A DNA stretch of 64,000 nucleotides from Candidatus Nitrosocosmicus oleophilus (GTDB taxonomy: Archaea > Thermoproteota > Nitrososphaeria > Nitrososphaerales > Nitrososphaeraceae), in NCBI RefSeq assembly GCF_000802205.1, contig NZ_CP012850.1, forward strand, positions 3,250,587 to 3,314,586, given 5' to 3'. Positions 8,866 to 18,032 of the stretch are shown here, in pieces (positions within the stretch are counted from its first letter, which is position 1; each line of letters opens with the position of its first letter). The notes under the pieces were generated by a model. That model searched no databases and was not told the origin of the DNA. It saw only the letters and a program-made list of their open reading frames with translations. A program made the translations under genes and the position numbers.

Positions 8866-10176
8866 TTGTTTAAGCGGATCGCAGATTTAAGAACAGAAGA
8901 CAATGTAGGAAAGACTATTCTATTAAGAGGCTGGATCCATAGACTACGAAAGCAGAAAGAAAAAACCTTCATAATATTAAGAGATGATAGAGGAGACATC
9001 ATTCAGGCTGTATGTCCTTCTAAATTTTGTGAGAATTTGATGATCGAATCTTCCATAGAGATACAAGGAAAATTAGAAAAAGATCCAAGAGCAGTTGAAG
9101 GTGGGTACGAGGTAAAAGTGGACAAAATATTGATTTTCAACATAGCTAATGCCGACTATCCTATAGGAGAGTACCAGAGTGATGAAATCCTACTTGATTT
9201 TAGGCATTTATCACTAAGGACAAGAAAAATGATAAATGTTGGAAAACTAAGAAATTCATTATTAAGATACTCCAGAGAATGGTTTGCTAAAGACGATTGG
9301 ATGGAAGTAACTCCACCAATACTCGTTCAGAGCTCTGTAGAGGGAGGGTCCACCCTATTTGAGGTGAAATATTTCAATGAAAAAGCATATTTGTCCCAAA
9401 GCTCTCAACTATACCTCGAGTCAATGATTTACTGCTTGGGTCCTGTATGGACCATTAGTCCCTCCTTTAGAGCAGAAAAATCAAGGACCATAAGACACCT
9501 AGCAGAATTCACCCATTTAGAAGCAGAAGCACCATGGATAAATATGACTGATCTTATTACGATTCAGGAGAAACTAATATTCAGTATTATAACTCAGATC
9601 AAGGAACACAATAAAAAGGAACTAGAATTTTTGAATGCTGCTGCAGCAAAAAAATTAGATGAAATTTCAACTCCATTTGAAAAAATAACCTATGACAAGG
9701 CAATAGATAATTTGAGATCCATCGAATGCAGAATCCGAGATAATGATGGAAAGGAAAGGCTAATTGAATGGGGAGACGATCTAAATCTTGAATCAGAAAG
9801 AGAACTAACGAGGGATAGATCTAATCCAATATTTGTAACAAATTACCCTTTGCGCATAAAACCCTTCTACGTTAAACAAGATCCGCTGAATGAGAAGACA
9901 GGGTTAGCGGTGGACCTTTTGGCTCCTCAAGGATATGGTGAGATTTCAGGTGGCGGGATTAGAGAAGACAATCTTGAAAAATTAACCAAAAGGATAAGAG
10001 AGACTGATCTAAATCCAAATGATTATTCATGGTATTTGGATCTTAGAAAATATGGGTCAGTACCACATGGAGGATTTGGTCTAGGCTTGGAGAGACTGCT
10101 GAGATGGATATTAGATTTTGACGACATCAAAAACGTAACACTATTTCCTAGAACAATGACAAGGATCTTGCCTTAA
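8866..10176 (+). CDS. asnS: asparaginyl-tRNA synthetase
   Basis: This class II enzyme charges tRNA-Asn. The N-terminal OB-fold anticodon-binding domain (GKTILLRGWIHRLRKQKEKTF) is followed by motif 2 (FRAEKSRTIRHLAEFTHLEAE, about residues 201-221) and motif 3 (GFGLGLERLLRWIL, near the C terminus). The AYLSQSSQLYLESMI segment is typical of archaeal and bacterial asparaginyl enzymes. An archaeal-type AspRS is the main alternative. The start is TTG 8866 (reading FKRIADLR next); a nearby ATG at 8861 is out of frame. The length of 436 residues is normal. Confidence 0.88.
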   Translation: MFKRIADLRTEDNVGKTILLRGWIHRLRKQKEKTFIILRDDRGDIIQAVCPSKFCENLMIESSIEIQGKLEKDPRAVEGGYEVKVDKILIFNIANADYPIGEYQSDEILLDFRHLSLRTRKMINVGKLRNSLLRYSREWFAKDDWMEVTPPILVQSSVEGGSTLFEVKYFNEKAYLSQSSQLYLESMIYCLGPVWTISPSFRAEKSRTIRHLAEFTHLEAEAPWINMTDLITIQEKLIFSIITQIKEHNKKELEFLNAAAAKKLDEISTPFEKITYDKAIDNLRSIECRIRDNDGKERLIEWGDDLNLESERELTRDRSNPIFVTNYPLRIKPFYVKQDPLNEKTGLAVDLLAPQGYGEISGGGIREDNLEKLTKRIRETDLNPNDYSWYLDLRKYGSVPHGGFGLGLERLLRWILDFDDIKNVTLFPRTMTRILP

Positions 10177-10990
10177 AGACAATTATGCGATCATAAATCC
10201 TATCTTTTTTCTCCATCAAGGAGTAAAAAATTGATGGTGCATAGTCAGACCATTTTTTAATGTAGACAATTCTTTTGATTCTAGACCTGTCCGTGTCGTC
10301 AATTGAAGGTTATAGGAGTCAGACAAGTTATCGTATCTTTTTTAGCAACAAGGTATGAGATATCATTCCTTCCCAATGGGCAAATGAAACCTAGCAGGAT
10401 CTTTCCTTGAACCTTTCGTCCCAAAAATTAACTTCGCTGTTGACGTTTGTGCTCTGCACTACCTGTTGATTCACCAACACCTTTTAGAAAGTAATTCTTT
10501 GAAGATCGAAGGTGGCATAGCATCTATTTGACATTTGTTCGCCCAATCAACATGTTTTGGTATGTTATATCAAACTAGTATCGTTACTATATTTAAGTAA
10601 AACAAAACAAAGTAAAGGAATTTGCGGTTATATACAGACTGTTCTTACTACTTATCGACCTTATTATTTATTTAGTCAAAAGCCAATCAACAGATGAAAG
10701 GAGATCAAAATATTTCCGGTTGTCTTTTAATATATCAGCAACTGCTTTTTGGATTTCAGATAGATAGGTGGGTCATATGCCATGAATAACACTACCTATA
10801 ATTTCTGATTGTGATTTGGGACAAAACTACTATACTGACATTCTTGGAAAACCATTGAAAGTCTAGCAATGCTGTTGTTATAATTTATCAATATGGTAAA
10901 TTGAGATATTGATAGAATCGTCTAAACGAAAAATAGGTTGTCAAATAATGGGATAAAATAATATTATATTGTGCCATTAGATAACCAAAG
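10177..10990. other. long intergenic region with a possible coding relic
   Basis: No intact gene is visible. On the minus strand near 10430-10565 a short stretch reads like protein (PKHVDWANKCQIDAMPPSIF, then KELLSKR before a stop). A neighbouring frame continues NSEVNFWDERFKERS, suggesting a decayed, frameshifted gene. The identity is not recognisable. The last 50 bases carry ATAAAATAATATTATATTG, which probably includes the promoter of the next gene. Confidence 0.35.
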
Positions 10991-12151
10991 ATGCATCTTA
11001 CGCGTGATGAGGAAAAAGGACTGTATGGAGAATATGGCGAGGCTACTTCTACTGCTTACAGAATATTAGTAGCAATAGGGGAAGCAACAGATGCAGAAAA
11101 GCTTGTACCCATCAAATGGGCACATGTTTCAGGAGTTAACTATAATACAATAGGAGATAGTGGATTAGAGTTTCTAAGAGAAATTAGCAAGGACGGGAAA
11201 GTGAGGGTAAACACATCACTTAATCCAATGGGCTTTGATAGAGAAAATCTACCGGAATTATCACCTGAATTCATTGAAAAACAGTTTGAAATAGCAAGTG
11301 CTTATGAAAAGATAGGAGTCACACCAACCTTTTCATGTATTCCATACGAAATTTTACCTATACCACAAGAGGGTACCCAAGTTAGTTTTGCTGAAAGCAG
11401 TGCTGCTGTTCTGGCAAATTCTCACCTTAATATTATTACAAATAAAGAAAGCGCCTTAAGCGCATTAGCCAGTGCGTTAACTGGAAAATCCCCTTATTCG
11501 GATTTGAGGATTGATGAAAATAGATCACCAATGGTAGAAATCGTTAACGAGACGGATTTAGAAAATGAACTTGATTATGGACTATTGGGATATTTTACAG
11601 GAAAGACAATTCAAAAGAGTTGTACCGGCATTTGTAGTATCTCCGAAAATACCGATATGTGGAGTTTGAAGTCACTTGCCGCGGGAATAGGAACTTCGGG
11701 TTCCTGCGGAATGTTTCAATCCAAAAAACCATCAAGATCCCTCGAAAAAGTAAATTATGGAAAAAAGGAGATGAATGAAACTAGAGATGAATTGAATACT
11801 TCAGAGGACGGGCAACTAATAACATTTGGGAGTCCGCAGCTTGGATTTGAAGAGATAAGTAAAATTCAAACACTGATGGATGGAAAGAAATTCAGTAAAC
11901 CTTGTAAGATCTTTTGTCCAAAATCGGTATTTTGCAAGGCTAAACAATATGGAATCATCGACTCATTACAGAAATCAGGAGTAGAATTTATTTCTGATGC
12001 GTGTACCTGCTTAACACCGCTTATAAATAAGAAAAATTATGATAGCATAATTACTAACAGCGTCAAGGCATCATATTATATGAAAACATCAAATAAGGTT
12101 TCAGTAGCTTTAAAGAGTCTTAAATCAATATTAAAAGGATATACGGTATAA
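10991..12151 (+). CDS. aconitase X large subunit; likely phosphomevalonate dehydratase
   Basis: Aconitase X large chains (DUF521) bind an Fe-S cluster and dehydrate a hydroxy acid. In most archaea this protein converts mevalonate 5-phosphate to trans-anhydromevalonate 5-phosphate in the modified mevalonate pathway. The 386-residue protein shows the family motifs WAHVSGVNYNTIGD (43-56), PTFSCIPYE (112-120), FAESSAAVLANS (133-144), SCTGIC (210-215), CPKSVFC, and DACTCL near the C terminus, whose cysteines are candidate cluster ligands. The small subunit follows 44 bases later. A UbiD-family enzyme at 46166 could catalyse the next step. Confidence 0.9.
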   Translation: MHLTRDEEKGLYGEYGEATSTAYRILVAIGEATDAEKLVPIKWAHVSGVNYNTIGDSGLEFLREISKDGKVRVNTSLNPMGFDRENLPELSPEFIEKQFEIASAYEKIGVTPTFSCIPYEILPIPQEGTQVSFAESSAAVLANSHLNIITNKESALSALASALTGKSPYSDLRIDENRSPMVEIVNETDLENELDYGLLGYFTGKTIQKSCTGICSISENTDMWSLKSLAAGIGTSGSCGMFQSKKPSRSLEKVNYGKKEMNETRDELNTSEDGQLITFGSPQLGFEEISKIQTLMDGKKFSKPCKIFCPKSVFCKAKQYGIIDSLQKSGVEFISDACTCLTPLINKKNYDSIITNSVKASYYMKTSNKVSVALKSLKSILKGYTV

Positions 12152-12195
12152 GTTAGCTTGGAATTACTTTTAATGTAATAGAGTGGAGATTTGAT

Positions 12196-12621
12196 TTGGA
12201 AATAAAATGTAAAAAAATAGTTGGAGGGAGAGCTAAAGGCAATTTATTGTTGTCAAAAAAACCCATTAATTTTCTTGGAATGGTTAATACTCAATCAGGA
12301 GAAATAACAAATACTAGTAACGGTTTTGAAAGACAAAATTTAAAGGGAAAAATCCTCGTTTTTCCTAATTCAATTGGTAGTAGCGTAGGAGCATATACAA
12401 TTTATTCTCTAAAGAGCAACAATGTAGCGCCTAATGGCATAATTTGTACTAACAACGTGGATATAACTACTGCATCAGGTTGTGCGATTTCAAATATACC
12501 ATTAGCTTTCATCGACAGCCTAAGGTATAATGATTTGGTCAAATGTGTAGAACTTTCAGGTACAAACAAGGAAATGGAAATCACTTTAGATACAGAAGAA
12601 GGGAAGATTATTATCAATTAG
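12196..12621 (+). CDS. aconitase X swivel-domain subunit
   Basis: This is the small (DUF126) partner of the preceding aconitase X catalytic chain; the pair forms one enzyme. The 141-residue swivel domain shows GRAKGNLLLSKKPINFLG, the SGEITNTSN loop, and the hallmark FPNSIGSSVGAYTIYSL (about residues 56-72) that shapes the active site. Translation appears to begin at TTG 12196, since no in-frame ATG fits. Its position directly behind the large subunit supports a two-gene operon. Confidence 0.9.
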   Translation: MEIKCKKIVGGRAKGNLLLSKKPINFLGMVNTQSGEITNTSNGFERQNLKGKILVFPNSIGSSVGAYTIYSLKSNNVAPNGIICTNNVDITTASGCAISNIPLAFIDSLRYNDLVKCVELSGTNKEMEITLDTEEGKIIIN

Positions 12622-12629
12622 AGAAAATC

Positions 12630-12638
12630 TATATAATC
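12630..12638 (+). promoter_or_regulatory. TATA box of candidate small RNA
   Basis: TATATAATC lies about 25 bases before a structured element starting near 12659. No open frame of any interest starts at that distance, which is why I link it to an RNA. Confidence 0.45.
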
Positions 12639-12658
12639 TATACTTTTCAACTAATGTG

Positions 12659-12737
12659 TCGCGGCATATGGCTTTCGATGGGCGAACGGACCATTTTAGA
12701 ATGGAATGAAGATAAAAGTCCATATGCCGGGACGAGA
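12659..12737 (+). ncRNA. candidate structured small RNA
   Basis: A perfect 10-bp inverted repeat, CGGCATATGG (12662-12671) with CCATATGCCG (12720-12729), closes a loop. The loop contains a second stem, CCATT/AATGG (about 12691-12704). A TATA box lies at the right distance upstream. The element is GC-richer than its surroundings. It does not match tRNA, SRP RNA or a clear C/D-box RNA, and no ACA box sits at the expected place. Confidence 0.4.
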
Positions 12738-12952
12738 GGTAAATAAGATTGGTCTGTAAAATTAGTTTGAGATTGAATACCTATGATGATGAATACTGGT
12801 TTGGTTTGATCTGGCAGATCTAAGATTACAATTCAAACTGCATAGTGCCGCCTTCATTGAATTACTATTCAGTGAGGAATATTCATGTTATCATAATAAG
12901 GATTGATCAATAAGCCAAAACATATTAGTATAAATCTTTACAAGTTATTATA

Positions 12953-13162
12953 TTGGTCAAATTTTGTCCCGAATGTGGAGGTAGCTTGAATTTTGATACA
13001 ATTACTAAGAACTTTATTTGTAGGGGTTGTGGTCTTTATGCTCCCAGAGAGAAATTCGAAGAATTGCATGAGAAAATAAATACGGATGATCGGAAGAATA
13101 GAAGCGATGACTATCTAGATTGGTGGCAATCGTCTAAAAAAGATAAGAAGAACGATCACTAG
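12953..13162 (+). CDS. small zinc-ribbon protein
   Basis: A 69-residue protein with one four-cysteine zinc ribbon, CPECGG then CRGCG (residues 5-26), followed by a charged tail ending SSKKDKKNDH. It resembles the N-terminal ribbon of RNA polymerase subunit M/TFS but lacks the second ribbon. The start is TTG 12953, 24-26 bases after the TATA box AGTATAAATC. Its last four bases overlap the convergent thiolation gene. Confidence 0.75.
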   Translation: MVKFCPECGGSLNFDTITKNFICRGCGLYAPREKFEELHEKINTDDRKNRSDDYLDWWQSSKKDKKNDH

Positions 13163-14106
13163 TTCTTTAGTTTTTTTTTATTCATATCCAACATTAATAC
13201 GGTTTTGCAAACGGAACAAATTTCGTCGGTCGAGATTCCACCACAATTTAGACAAGCATTTTTGATCTGTTTATCATTATTGGAATTTTTTACTATTCTA
13301 GATAGTTTGTTCATGGAATTGAAACAATTGTATTTTATGCCCGGGTGGATTTTTTCTAGATCATTGAAAAACGCTCGAAAGTCGCTACGGATGCTTTCGT
13401 TCATATAAGGACATTCATCTGCCTGAAATTCAATACCCATATGGAAGGCGTAAAATACTATTTCATTCTCATATAACTCAACAAGTGGCTTAATTTTCTT
13501 TAATCCATTTTGATATGTTATGGGTTGAGGATACATCCAACCAATTCTCCCAACATCACCAGAAAACAAATTTATCATAAATGTTTGAAGGTGATCATCT
13601 AAATTATGTGCAGTTGCAAGAATGTCTGATTGCATTGAAAGAGCTGCAACATCTAATGCCCTTCTCCTAAATGTTCCACAAATGGAACAAGAGCTAACTT
13701 TTTTTGATGGCCTTTTTACTACCGCTTCATCCATACTCGACCCAAAAAGGTCCTTGTAACTGAAAATCTTAAAAGGCACCTCCAATTCATTGCAAAAATC
13801 CTTCACAATGGTGAGAGATTCATCACGGTAACCTTCAATTCCTTCATCGATTGTGATTGCGATAATATCATTATTGTTATTTTTTGAAATTTTTTTTAAG
13901 ATGTAAAGAAGAACAAGACTGTCTTTCCCGCCAGATACTCCTACAGCTACTCGTTGACCATAATTAATCATGGAATATTTTGAAATGGTGTGCAAAGTTT
14001 TCTTTTCAATTGAATGTATGAAACAAGATTTACAGAGAGCTTCACCAGAGTAAAGCCGGTTAAACACCACTGGTCTTTTATTACATTTATTGCACGTAGG
14101 CACCAA
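13159..14106 (-). CDS. tRNA 2-thiolation protein (TtuA/NcsA family)
   Basis: Members of this PP-loop family adenylate and thiolate a uridine in tRNA (position 34 or 54). The 315-residue chain has an N-terminal double CxxC zinc finger (C5, C8, C25, C28), the PP-loop ATP site SGGKDS (58-63), a central CSICG cysteine pair that can hold an Fe-S cluster, the AHNLDDHLQTFMINL helix, and a C-terminal zinc finger CLNCGG...CSVC. This matches the archaeal TIGR00269-type group. Whether it acts at U34 or U54 cannot be told from sequence alone. Confidence 0.88.
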   Translation of the reverse strand: MVPTCNKCNKRPVVFNRLYSGEALCKSCFIHSIEKKTLHTISKYSMINYGQRVAVGVSGGKDSLVLLYILKKISKNNNNDIIAITIDEGIEGYRDESLTIVKDFCNELEVPFKIFSYKDLFGSSMDEAVVKRPSKKVSSCSICGTFRRRALDVAALSMQSDILATAHNLDDHLQTFMINLFSGDVGRIGWMYPQPITYQNGLKKIKPLVELYENEIVFYAFHMGIEFQADECPYMNESIRSDFRAFFNDLEKIHPGIKYNCFNSMNKLSRIVKNSNNDKQIKNACLNCGGISTDEICSVCKTVLMLDMNKKKLKN

Positions 14107-14673
14107 AGCGCTAAGTACAGCATACTAACAAACAAGATAAAAGTGTTAAAGTCAAAATATCATCATCAGTTTTCAAATTTGTAAATTTAATTATTTATGT
14201 TTACTCCAACATGGTAATAATGATCGTCTATGCTCCTTTTATAATTCAAAAAAAGCATCGAAGATCAACCTAGGATCAAGTTTTGTGGTGAAATATTTCA
14301 AAGTGAATGTATAATGGTCACGATTTCTTTATCAATTAGCCCCTTACCGTGATCTTGAATCAGCGGATTATTAGTCTCTACAAAGGTTGCAGTAACTTGT
14401 GCTCACTCACGTATGTTTGTTCTAGAAAATCTTTGGATCTTCCAATAAATTATAATATCAATACGAATCCCTGGGTGAAATGTACCAGAATTAAGTCTCA
14501 CATTCTTGATAAGCTTCAAAAAAAAATACTAATAATTTTAGCTCAATCTATCAAAAATGTGAAATATCTAAAAGACATCCTACTATAGGAATAGTAAGGC
14601 AAAATAAATTAATTTAATACTGTAAAAATCATCTAAAAAAATTAAGAAATGACTGAGTGGGTTAAATAAAGGT
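14107..14673. other. intergenic with possible radical-SAM relic
   Basis: A plus-strand frame (14349-14588, 79 codons) reads LYKGCSNLCSLTYVCSRKSL and later NTNPWVKC. This resembles the cysteine cluster and following 'WVK' region of Rv2578c/SplB-type radical SAM proteins (NPYxGCxxxCxYCY...). The CxxxCxxC spacing is broken and no upstream or downstream coding continues in frame. I take it as a decayed fragment, with low certainty. Confidence 0.3.
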
Positions 14674-15183
14674 TTATTTATTTTGATAAAAAGATCTGAT
14701 AAAAGCATTCCAGGCATTAAAGGCGTTTGTGATATATTCGGTATATGCATCTAATGTTTTGTTATATAGCTTTACATTTTCACGAGTAGTATCGATTGCA
14801 TCAAAATTAAATTGATTATTGGCGGTAATTGCTTTTACAAAGTTATCCACATTTTCATTGGTTTTATTGAAGAGTTGTTGATATGTTTCATTAGGCTGTG
14901 ATTGAGACACATTTACATATTCCCTTATCAATTCTTTTTGATGTGTAATTGTCTTGGTAATAGCGTCCTTTGAAGATTGAATCACTTCAAGTTGAAAATC
15001 AGAAACAGACTGTAGAAATCGTGGTTGAATTTTAACATATTCATCAAATGATTTTATCATATTATTTTGCAAAGTATCAAGGGTTTTTTCTGCCGATTGT
15101 TCCGAGAGGTTGATATAAGAATTTACTTTTTTTTCTACGTTGGTAGAGATATTTGAATTTGTTGTATTAACTTCTTTACTCAT
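14674..15183 (-). CDS. phasin-like coiled-coil protein
   Basis: A 169-residue, almost wholly helical, Asn/Gln/Lys-rich protein without cysteines or membrane segments (NLSEQSAEKTLDTLQNN, QKELIREYVNVSQSQP). It ends in an amphipathic helix, AYTEYITNAFNAWNAFIRSF. Size, composition and periodic hydrophobics match phasins, which coat polyhydroxyalkanoate granules; soil Nitrososphaeria are known to encode PHA synthases. No phaC or phaE is in the window, so this is inference from composition. Confidence 0.5.
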   Translation of the reverse strand: MSKEVNTTNSNISTNVEKKVNSYINLSEQSAEKTLDTLQNNMIKSFDEYVKIQPRFLQSVSDFQLEVIQSSKDAITKTITHQKELIREYVNVSQSQPNETYQQLFNKTNENVDNFVKAITANNQFNFDAIDTTRENVKLYNKTLDAYTEYITNAFNAWNAFIRSFYQNK

Positions 15184-15274
15184 ATGTTATAATTACAAAA
15201 GGTGACTTATAAACTTTACCAGAATTACCCATTTAATTCCAATAAAAACCGTTAAATGGTCTAAACAAAAAAAA

Positions 15275-15697
15275 TTAGACTTTGGTTCCGCAGGCTCCAC
15301 AGAACTTTTGTCCGTCGCCTATTTGGTTACCACAGTGAGTGCAGAACTTGCCACTGACAGAAGTACCACCAGCTGCAACAGCCACATGTTTCTTCTTAAC
15401 ACCAACGGTGCTTGCAGCAAAGAATGCAGCAGCAACTCCGCCAATAACTACAGTTATTACAATTATCATCAACACTGTGCTATCCAAATTAGTTCCAAAC
15501 ATTGCAGTACCAGAACCATATGCACCTTGTTGTTGAGCGTTACTAATTTTCTCTTTAGCCAAGGTAAGTTGTTCTTCCAAAGTTGCAGCCCCGGGTTGAC
15601 CGCTATATTGAGCATATGCAATATTTAATACTGGTAATAATAGTATAGAACCAATTACCAATGAAAAAGCCGCTACCATTGAGTATGCCTTGTTCAT
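15275..15697 (-). CDS. signal-peptide membrane protein with C-terminal zinc ribbon
   Basis: The 140-residue protein starts with a signal sequence (MNKAYSMVAAFSLVIGSILL, ending near AYAQ). It then has an extracellular Gln/Gly-rich segment with EEQLTLAKEKISNAQQQ, a transmembrane helix (about 73-95, VLMIIVITVVIGGVAAAFF) and a C-terminal zinc ribbon FCTHCGN...FCGACGTKV. The ribbon should lie in the cytoplasm. Function unknown; such zinc-ribbon membrane proteins are common in archaea. Confidence 0.75.
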   Translation of the reverse strand: MNKAYSMVAAFSLVIGSILLLPVLNIAYAQYSGQPGAATLEEQLTLAKEKISNAQQQGAYGSGTAMFGTNLDSTVLMIIVITVVIGGVAAAFFAASTVGVKKKHVAVAAGGTSVSGKFCTHCGNQIGDGQKFCGACGTKV

Positions 15698-15793
15698 ATT
15701 AAAAATTACTCAGATAGGAATTATATAACTTTTATGTTAAAGAATAATGATAACATTTAAGATATGTAAATTTTCATATTAAGACAGAGAAAA

Positions 15794-16240
15794 ATGGCGC
15801 GAACTCATGCCCACACACATGGAAAATCACATTCTATTAGACCAACTTCTAAAAATGCACCCTCTTGGGCTATCGATAGTCAAGAGATTATTAAACAAAT
15901 TGTAGAGTTCGGAAAGGATGGTATGACCGCGAGTGAGATAGGATTAAGGTTAAGAGACGAATTTGCAGTCCCATTAGTTAAACCAATTATTGGAAAAACC
16001 ATTACTCAAATTATGCAGGAAAATGATATTCAGAGAGCAATGCCTGAAGATCTAGAAAGACTGGTACGCAAGGCTTTGGGATTACAAAAACATTTGAATG
16101 TCCACAATAGTGATAAGAGAAATGTCAGGTCGTTGGAGTTGATAGAATCTAAAATACATAGATTATCCAGATATTATAAAAAAACAGGTAAAGTAACCAA
16201 ATCTTGGAAATATGCATCAGTAATCGCTAAACTAGAGTAG
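15794..16240 (+). CDS. rps15: 30S ribosomal protein S15
   Basis: The 148-residue archaeal form of uS15. It has the N-terminal extension MARTHAHTHGKSHSIRP and PSWAIDSQEI, then the four-helix rRNA-binding core ending DKRNVRSLELIESKIHRLSRYYKKTGK. It begins an operon with a RecJ-like gene (3-base gap), pcc1 and serS, an order seen widely in archaea for the first members. Confidence 0.95.
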   Translation: MARTHAHTHGKSHSIRPTSKNAPSWAIDSQEIIKQIVEFGKDGMTASEIGLRLRDEFAVPLVKPIIGKTITQIMQENDIQRAMPEDLERLVRKALGLQKHLNVHNSDKRNVRSLELIESKIHRLSRYYKKTGKVTKSWKYASVIAKLE

Positions 16241-16243
16241 AGA

Positions 16244-17770
16244 ATGCGATATACTGATCGTGACCATATATTAAATACAGCAAGTCAAAAATTATTAAAT
16301 CAAATAGAACACCGAAAAGATATTTTTATTCTTTCTAATTCAACCGTAGATGGCCTAGTGGGAAGTGCCATATTACTAAGTTCCATTCATAATTCGAACG
16401 GAAATACGACAATTAGATGTTTTAATTCATTAAAATTTGAAGACTTTAAGAAAGAATTGATAAAGGTAGTTGATGAGAAACACGATTTTTATGTTTTTGT
16501 AGATTTTGATTCAAACTTCTTTGATCTTATAGCCAACTCCATCCAAGAAAGCTATTACTTGTTTGTTAATTCAGATTCATGCAATTTGGATCAACTTATA
16601 GAAAAAGATAAAACCGTAACCTTTGTGAATTCGATGGTATGGCAGAGGGATAATGACAAAGAAACAAAACATACTTCGTCCAGTTTGACATATCTAATAG
16701 CTAAAAACTTTGATAGAAAGATAATTAATAGTTCTTTTTTACCCATCGTAGCTGCATTTTCAAAGAACATTGATTTTAACAATAATGATCAGACTGAACT
16801 CAAAGAAATCTTACAATCGGCACTGGACCTCAACTTAATCGAGAGAAAGAAGGGACTAAACTTTGGGGTAAGCGAAACCACACCAATTGTAGATGCGATG
16901 GAAAATAATACAGCCCATTTTATCAAAGGGGTTACATGGAATAAAGAAAATTCAATTAAGATATTAGAAAAGGCGGGCATCCAAATTAAGGATAATCAAA
17001 GGATTAGAACTTGGAGAGAGCTTGAGGATGAAGACTTCAACAAAATATTCAATGCCGTTGAAAAGTACATAGAAGAAGATGGTCATCATAAAAACAAAAG
17101 CGATGATAATATCAAAGAGATGAAAAAAAGAAATCGAGACTTGTTGTTTGGGTATAACTACATCTTGACTAACGAAGAACCAGGTAGTATCTTAAAAAAT
17201 ATTAGGTCATTTTCTAAAGCTCTAGACTTGTGTGTAAGAAATCAAACTTTTGGACTTGGATTATCCATTTGCCTCGGTGACAGAGACGACGCAATGAAAC
17301 AGATAAAGAATCAATCTATAGATCATGACAATCTCATAAAAAAAGTAAGTAATAAGATATTTGATGAAAAGTGGAGATTCTTTGATGACAAGGAAACCAT
17401 TTACATTAATGCGGAGGGAATTTTAGATGAAAAAAATATTGATCTTTTCACTTCAATCCTCGAAAAATCTGTTTCATTTGCAGATAGATTGATTTGTCTT
17501 AGAATCCTGTCAACGGAGAGTGATGAAGAATACAAATATACTTTAATAAAACCCAAATTAGCAAAAGTAGACTTTGTTAAAATAAAAGAAAAGATTTATG
17601 ATCTTGCCGAAATCCATGGCGATTTGAATAGTAATAATACTAGAGCCAGTTCAACAACTAGTGTTATAGTAGACGTTGTTGACAAGATAGAGATCAGAGT
17701 TCCCATAGTTAATTTAGAAGTCTTTTTATCGAATATTAAAAAAATAGTTTTGGATGCAAAAAGATCCTGA
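16244..17770 (+). CDS. RecJ/Cdc45-like protein with lost catalytic motifs
   Basis: The gene sits between rps15 and pcc1, where archaea place their RecJ-like (GAN/Cdc45) gene. The 508-residue length and overall order fit. However the first DHH-family motif reads SNSTVDGLVGSAIL (31-44), with only one Asp of the usual DxD pair. The expected DHH triad is replaced in VFVNSDSCNLDQ (about 107-116). A motif FVDFDS (85-90) remains. The protein is therefore probably not a nuclease, and more likely a structural Cdc45-like partner of GINS and MCM. Weak similarity elsewhere limits certainty. Confidence 0.72.
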   Translation: MRYTDRDHILNTASQKLLNQIEHRKDIFILSNSTVDGLVGSAILLSSIHNSNGNTTIRCFNSLKFEDFKKELIKVVDEKHDFYVFVDFDSNFFDLIANSIQESYYLFVNSDSCNLDQLIEKDKTVTFVNSMVWQRDNDKETKHTSSSLTYLIAKNFDRKIINSSFLPIVAAFSKNIDFNNNDQTELKEILQSALDLNLIERKKGLNFGVSETTPIVDAMENNTAHFIKGVTWNKENSIKILEKAGIQIKDNQRIRTWRELEDEDFNKIFNAVEKYIEEDGHHKNKSDDNIKEMKKRNRDLLFGYNYILTNEEPGSILKNIRSFSKALDLCVRNQTFGLGLSICLGDRDDAMKQIKNQSIDHDNLIKKVSNKIFDEKWRFFDDKETIYINAEGILDEKNIDLFTSILEKSVSFADRLICLRILSTESDEEYKYTLIKPKLAKVDFVKIKEKIYDLAEIHGDLNSNNTRASSTTSVIVDVVDKIEIRVPIVNLEVFLSNIKKIVLDAKRS

Positions 17771-18032
17771 TATTTGTATTGATACAAAAATAGTGATAGA
17801 GTGTAAAGATGAAAAAGATGTACAAACCATTTTCAAGACTCTAAATCCCGATAACAAAGAATTTCCCAAGGGACTGGAAATGGAAGTCCAGACGAACAGA
17901 ACACAGTTTTTGTTGAAAGTAGCATTCAGAGATAATAATGGGGAAAAAAATAATATTAATACGCTTATAAACACGATTGAAGAGATCATGGAGCATATTG
18001 CAATCATCAAAGAAGTGACCAAAATTGATTGA
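17754..18032 (+). CDS. pcc1: KEOPS complex subunit Pcc1
   Basis: Pcc1 is the dimerising subunit of KEOPS, which makes the t6A modification of tRNA. The 92-residue chain has the family's strand-helix order: KIVIECKDEKDVQTIFKTLNPDN, then LEMEVQTNRTQFLLKVAFRD, then a final helix NTLINTIEEIMEHIAIIKEV. It overlaps the RecJ-like gene by 17 bases and serS by 8 bases, so all are translated from one operon. Position behind the RecJ-like gene supports the call. Confidence 0.82.
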   Translation: MQKDPDICIDTKIVIECKDEKDVQTIFKTLNPDNKEFPKGLEMEVQTNRTQFLLKVAFRDNNGEKNNINTLINTIEEIMEHIAIIKEVTKID

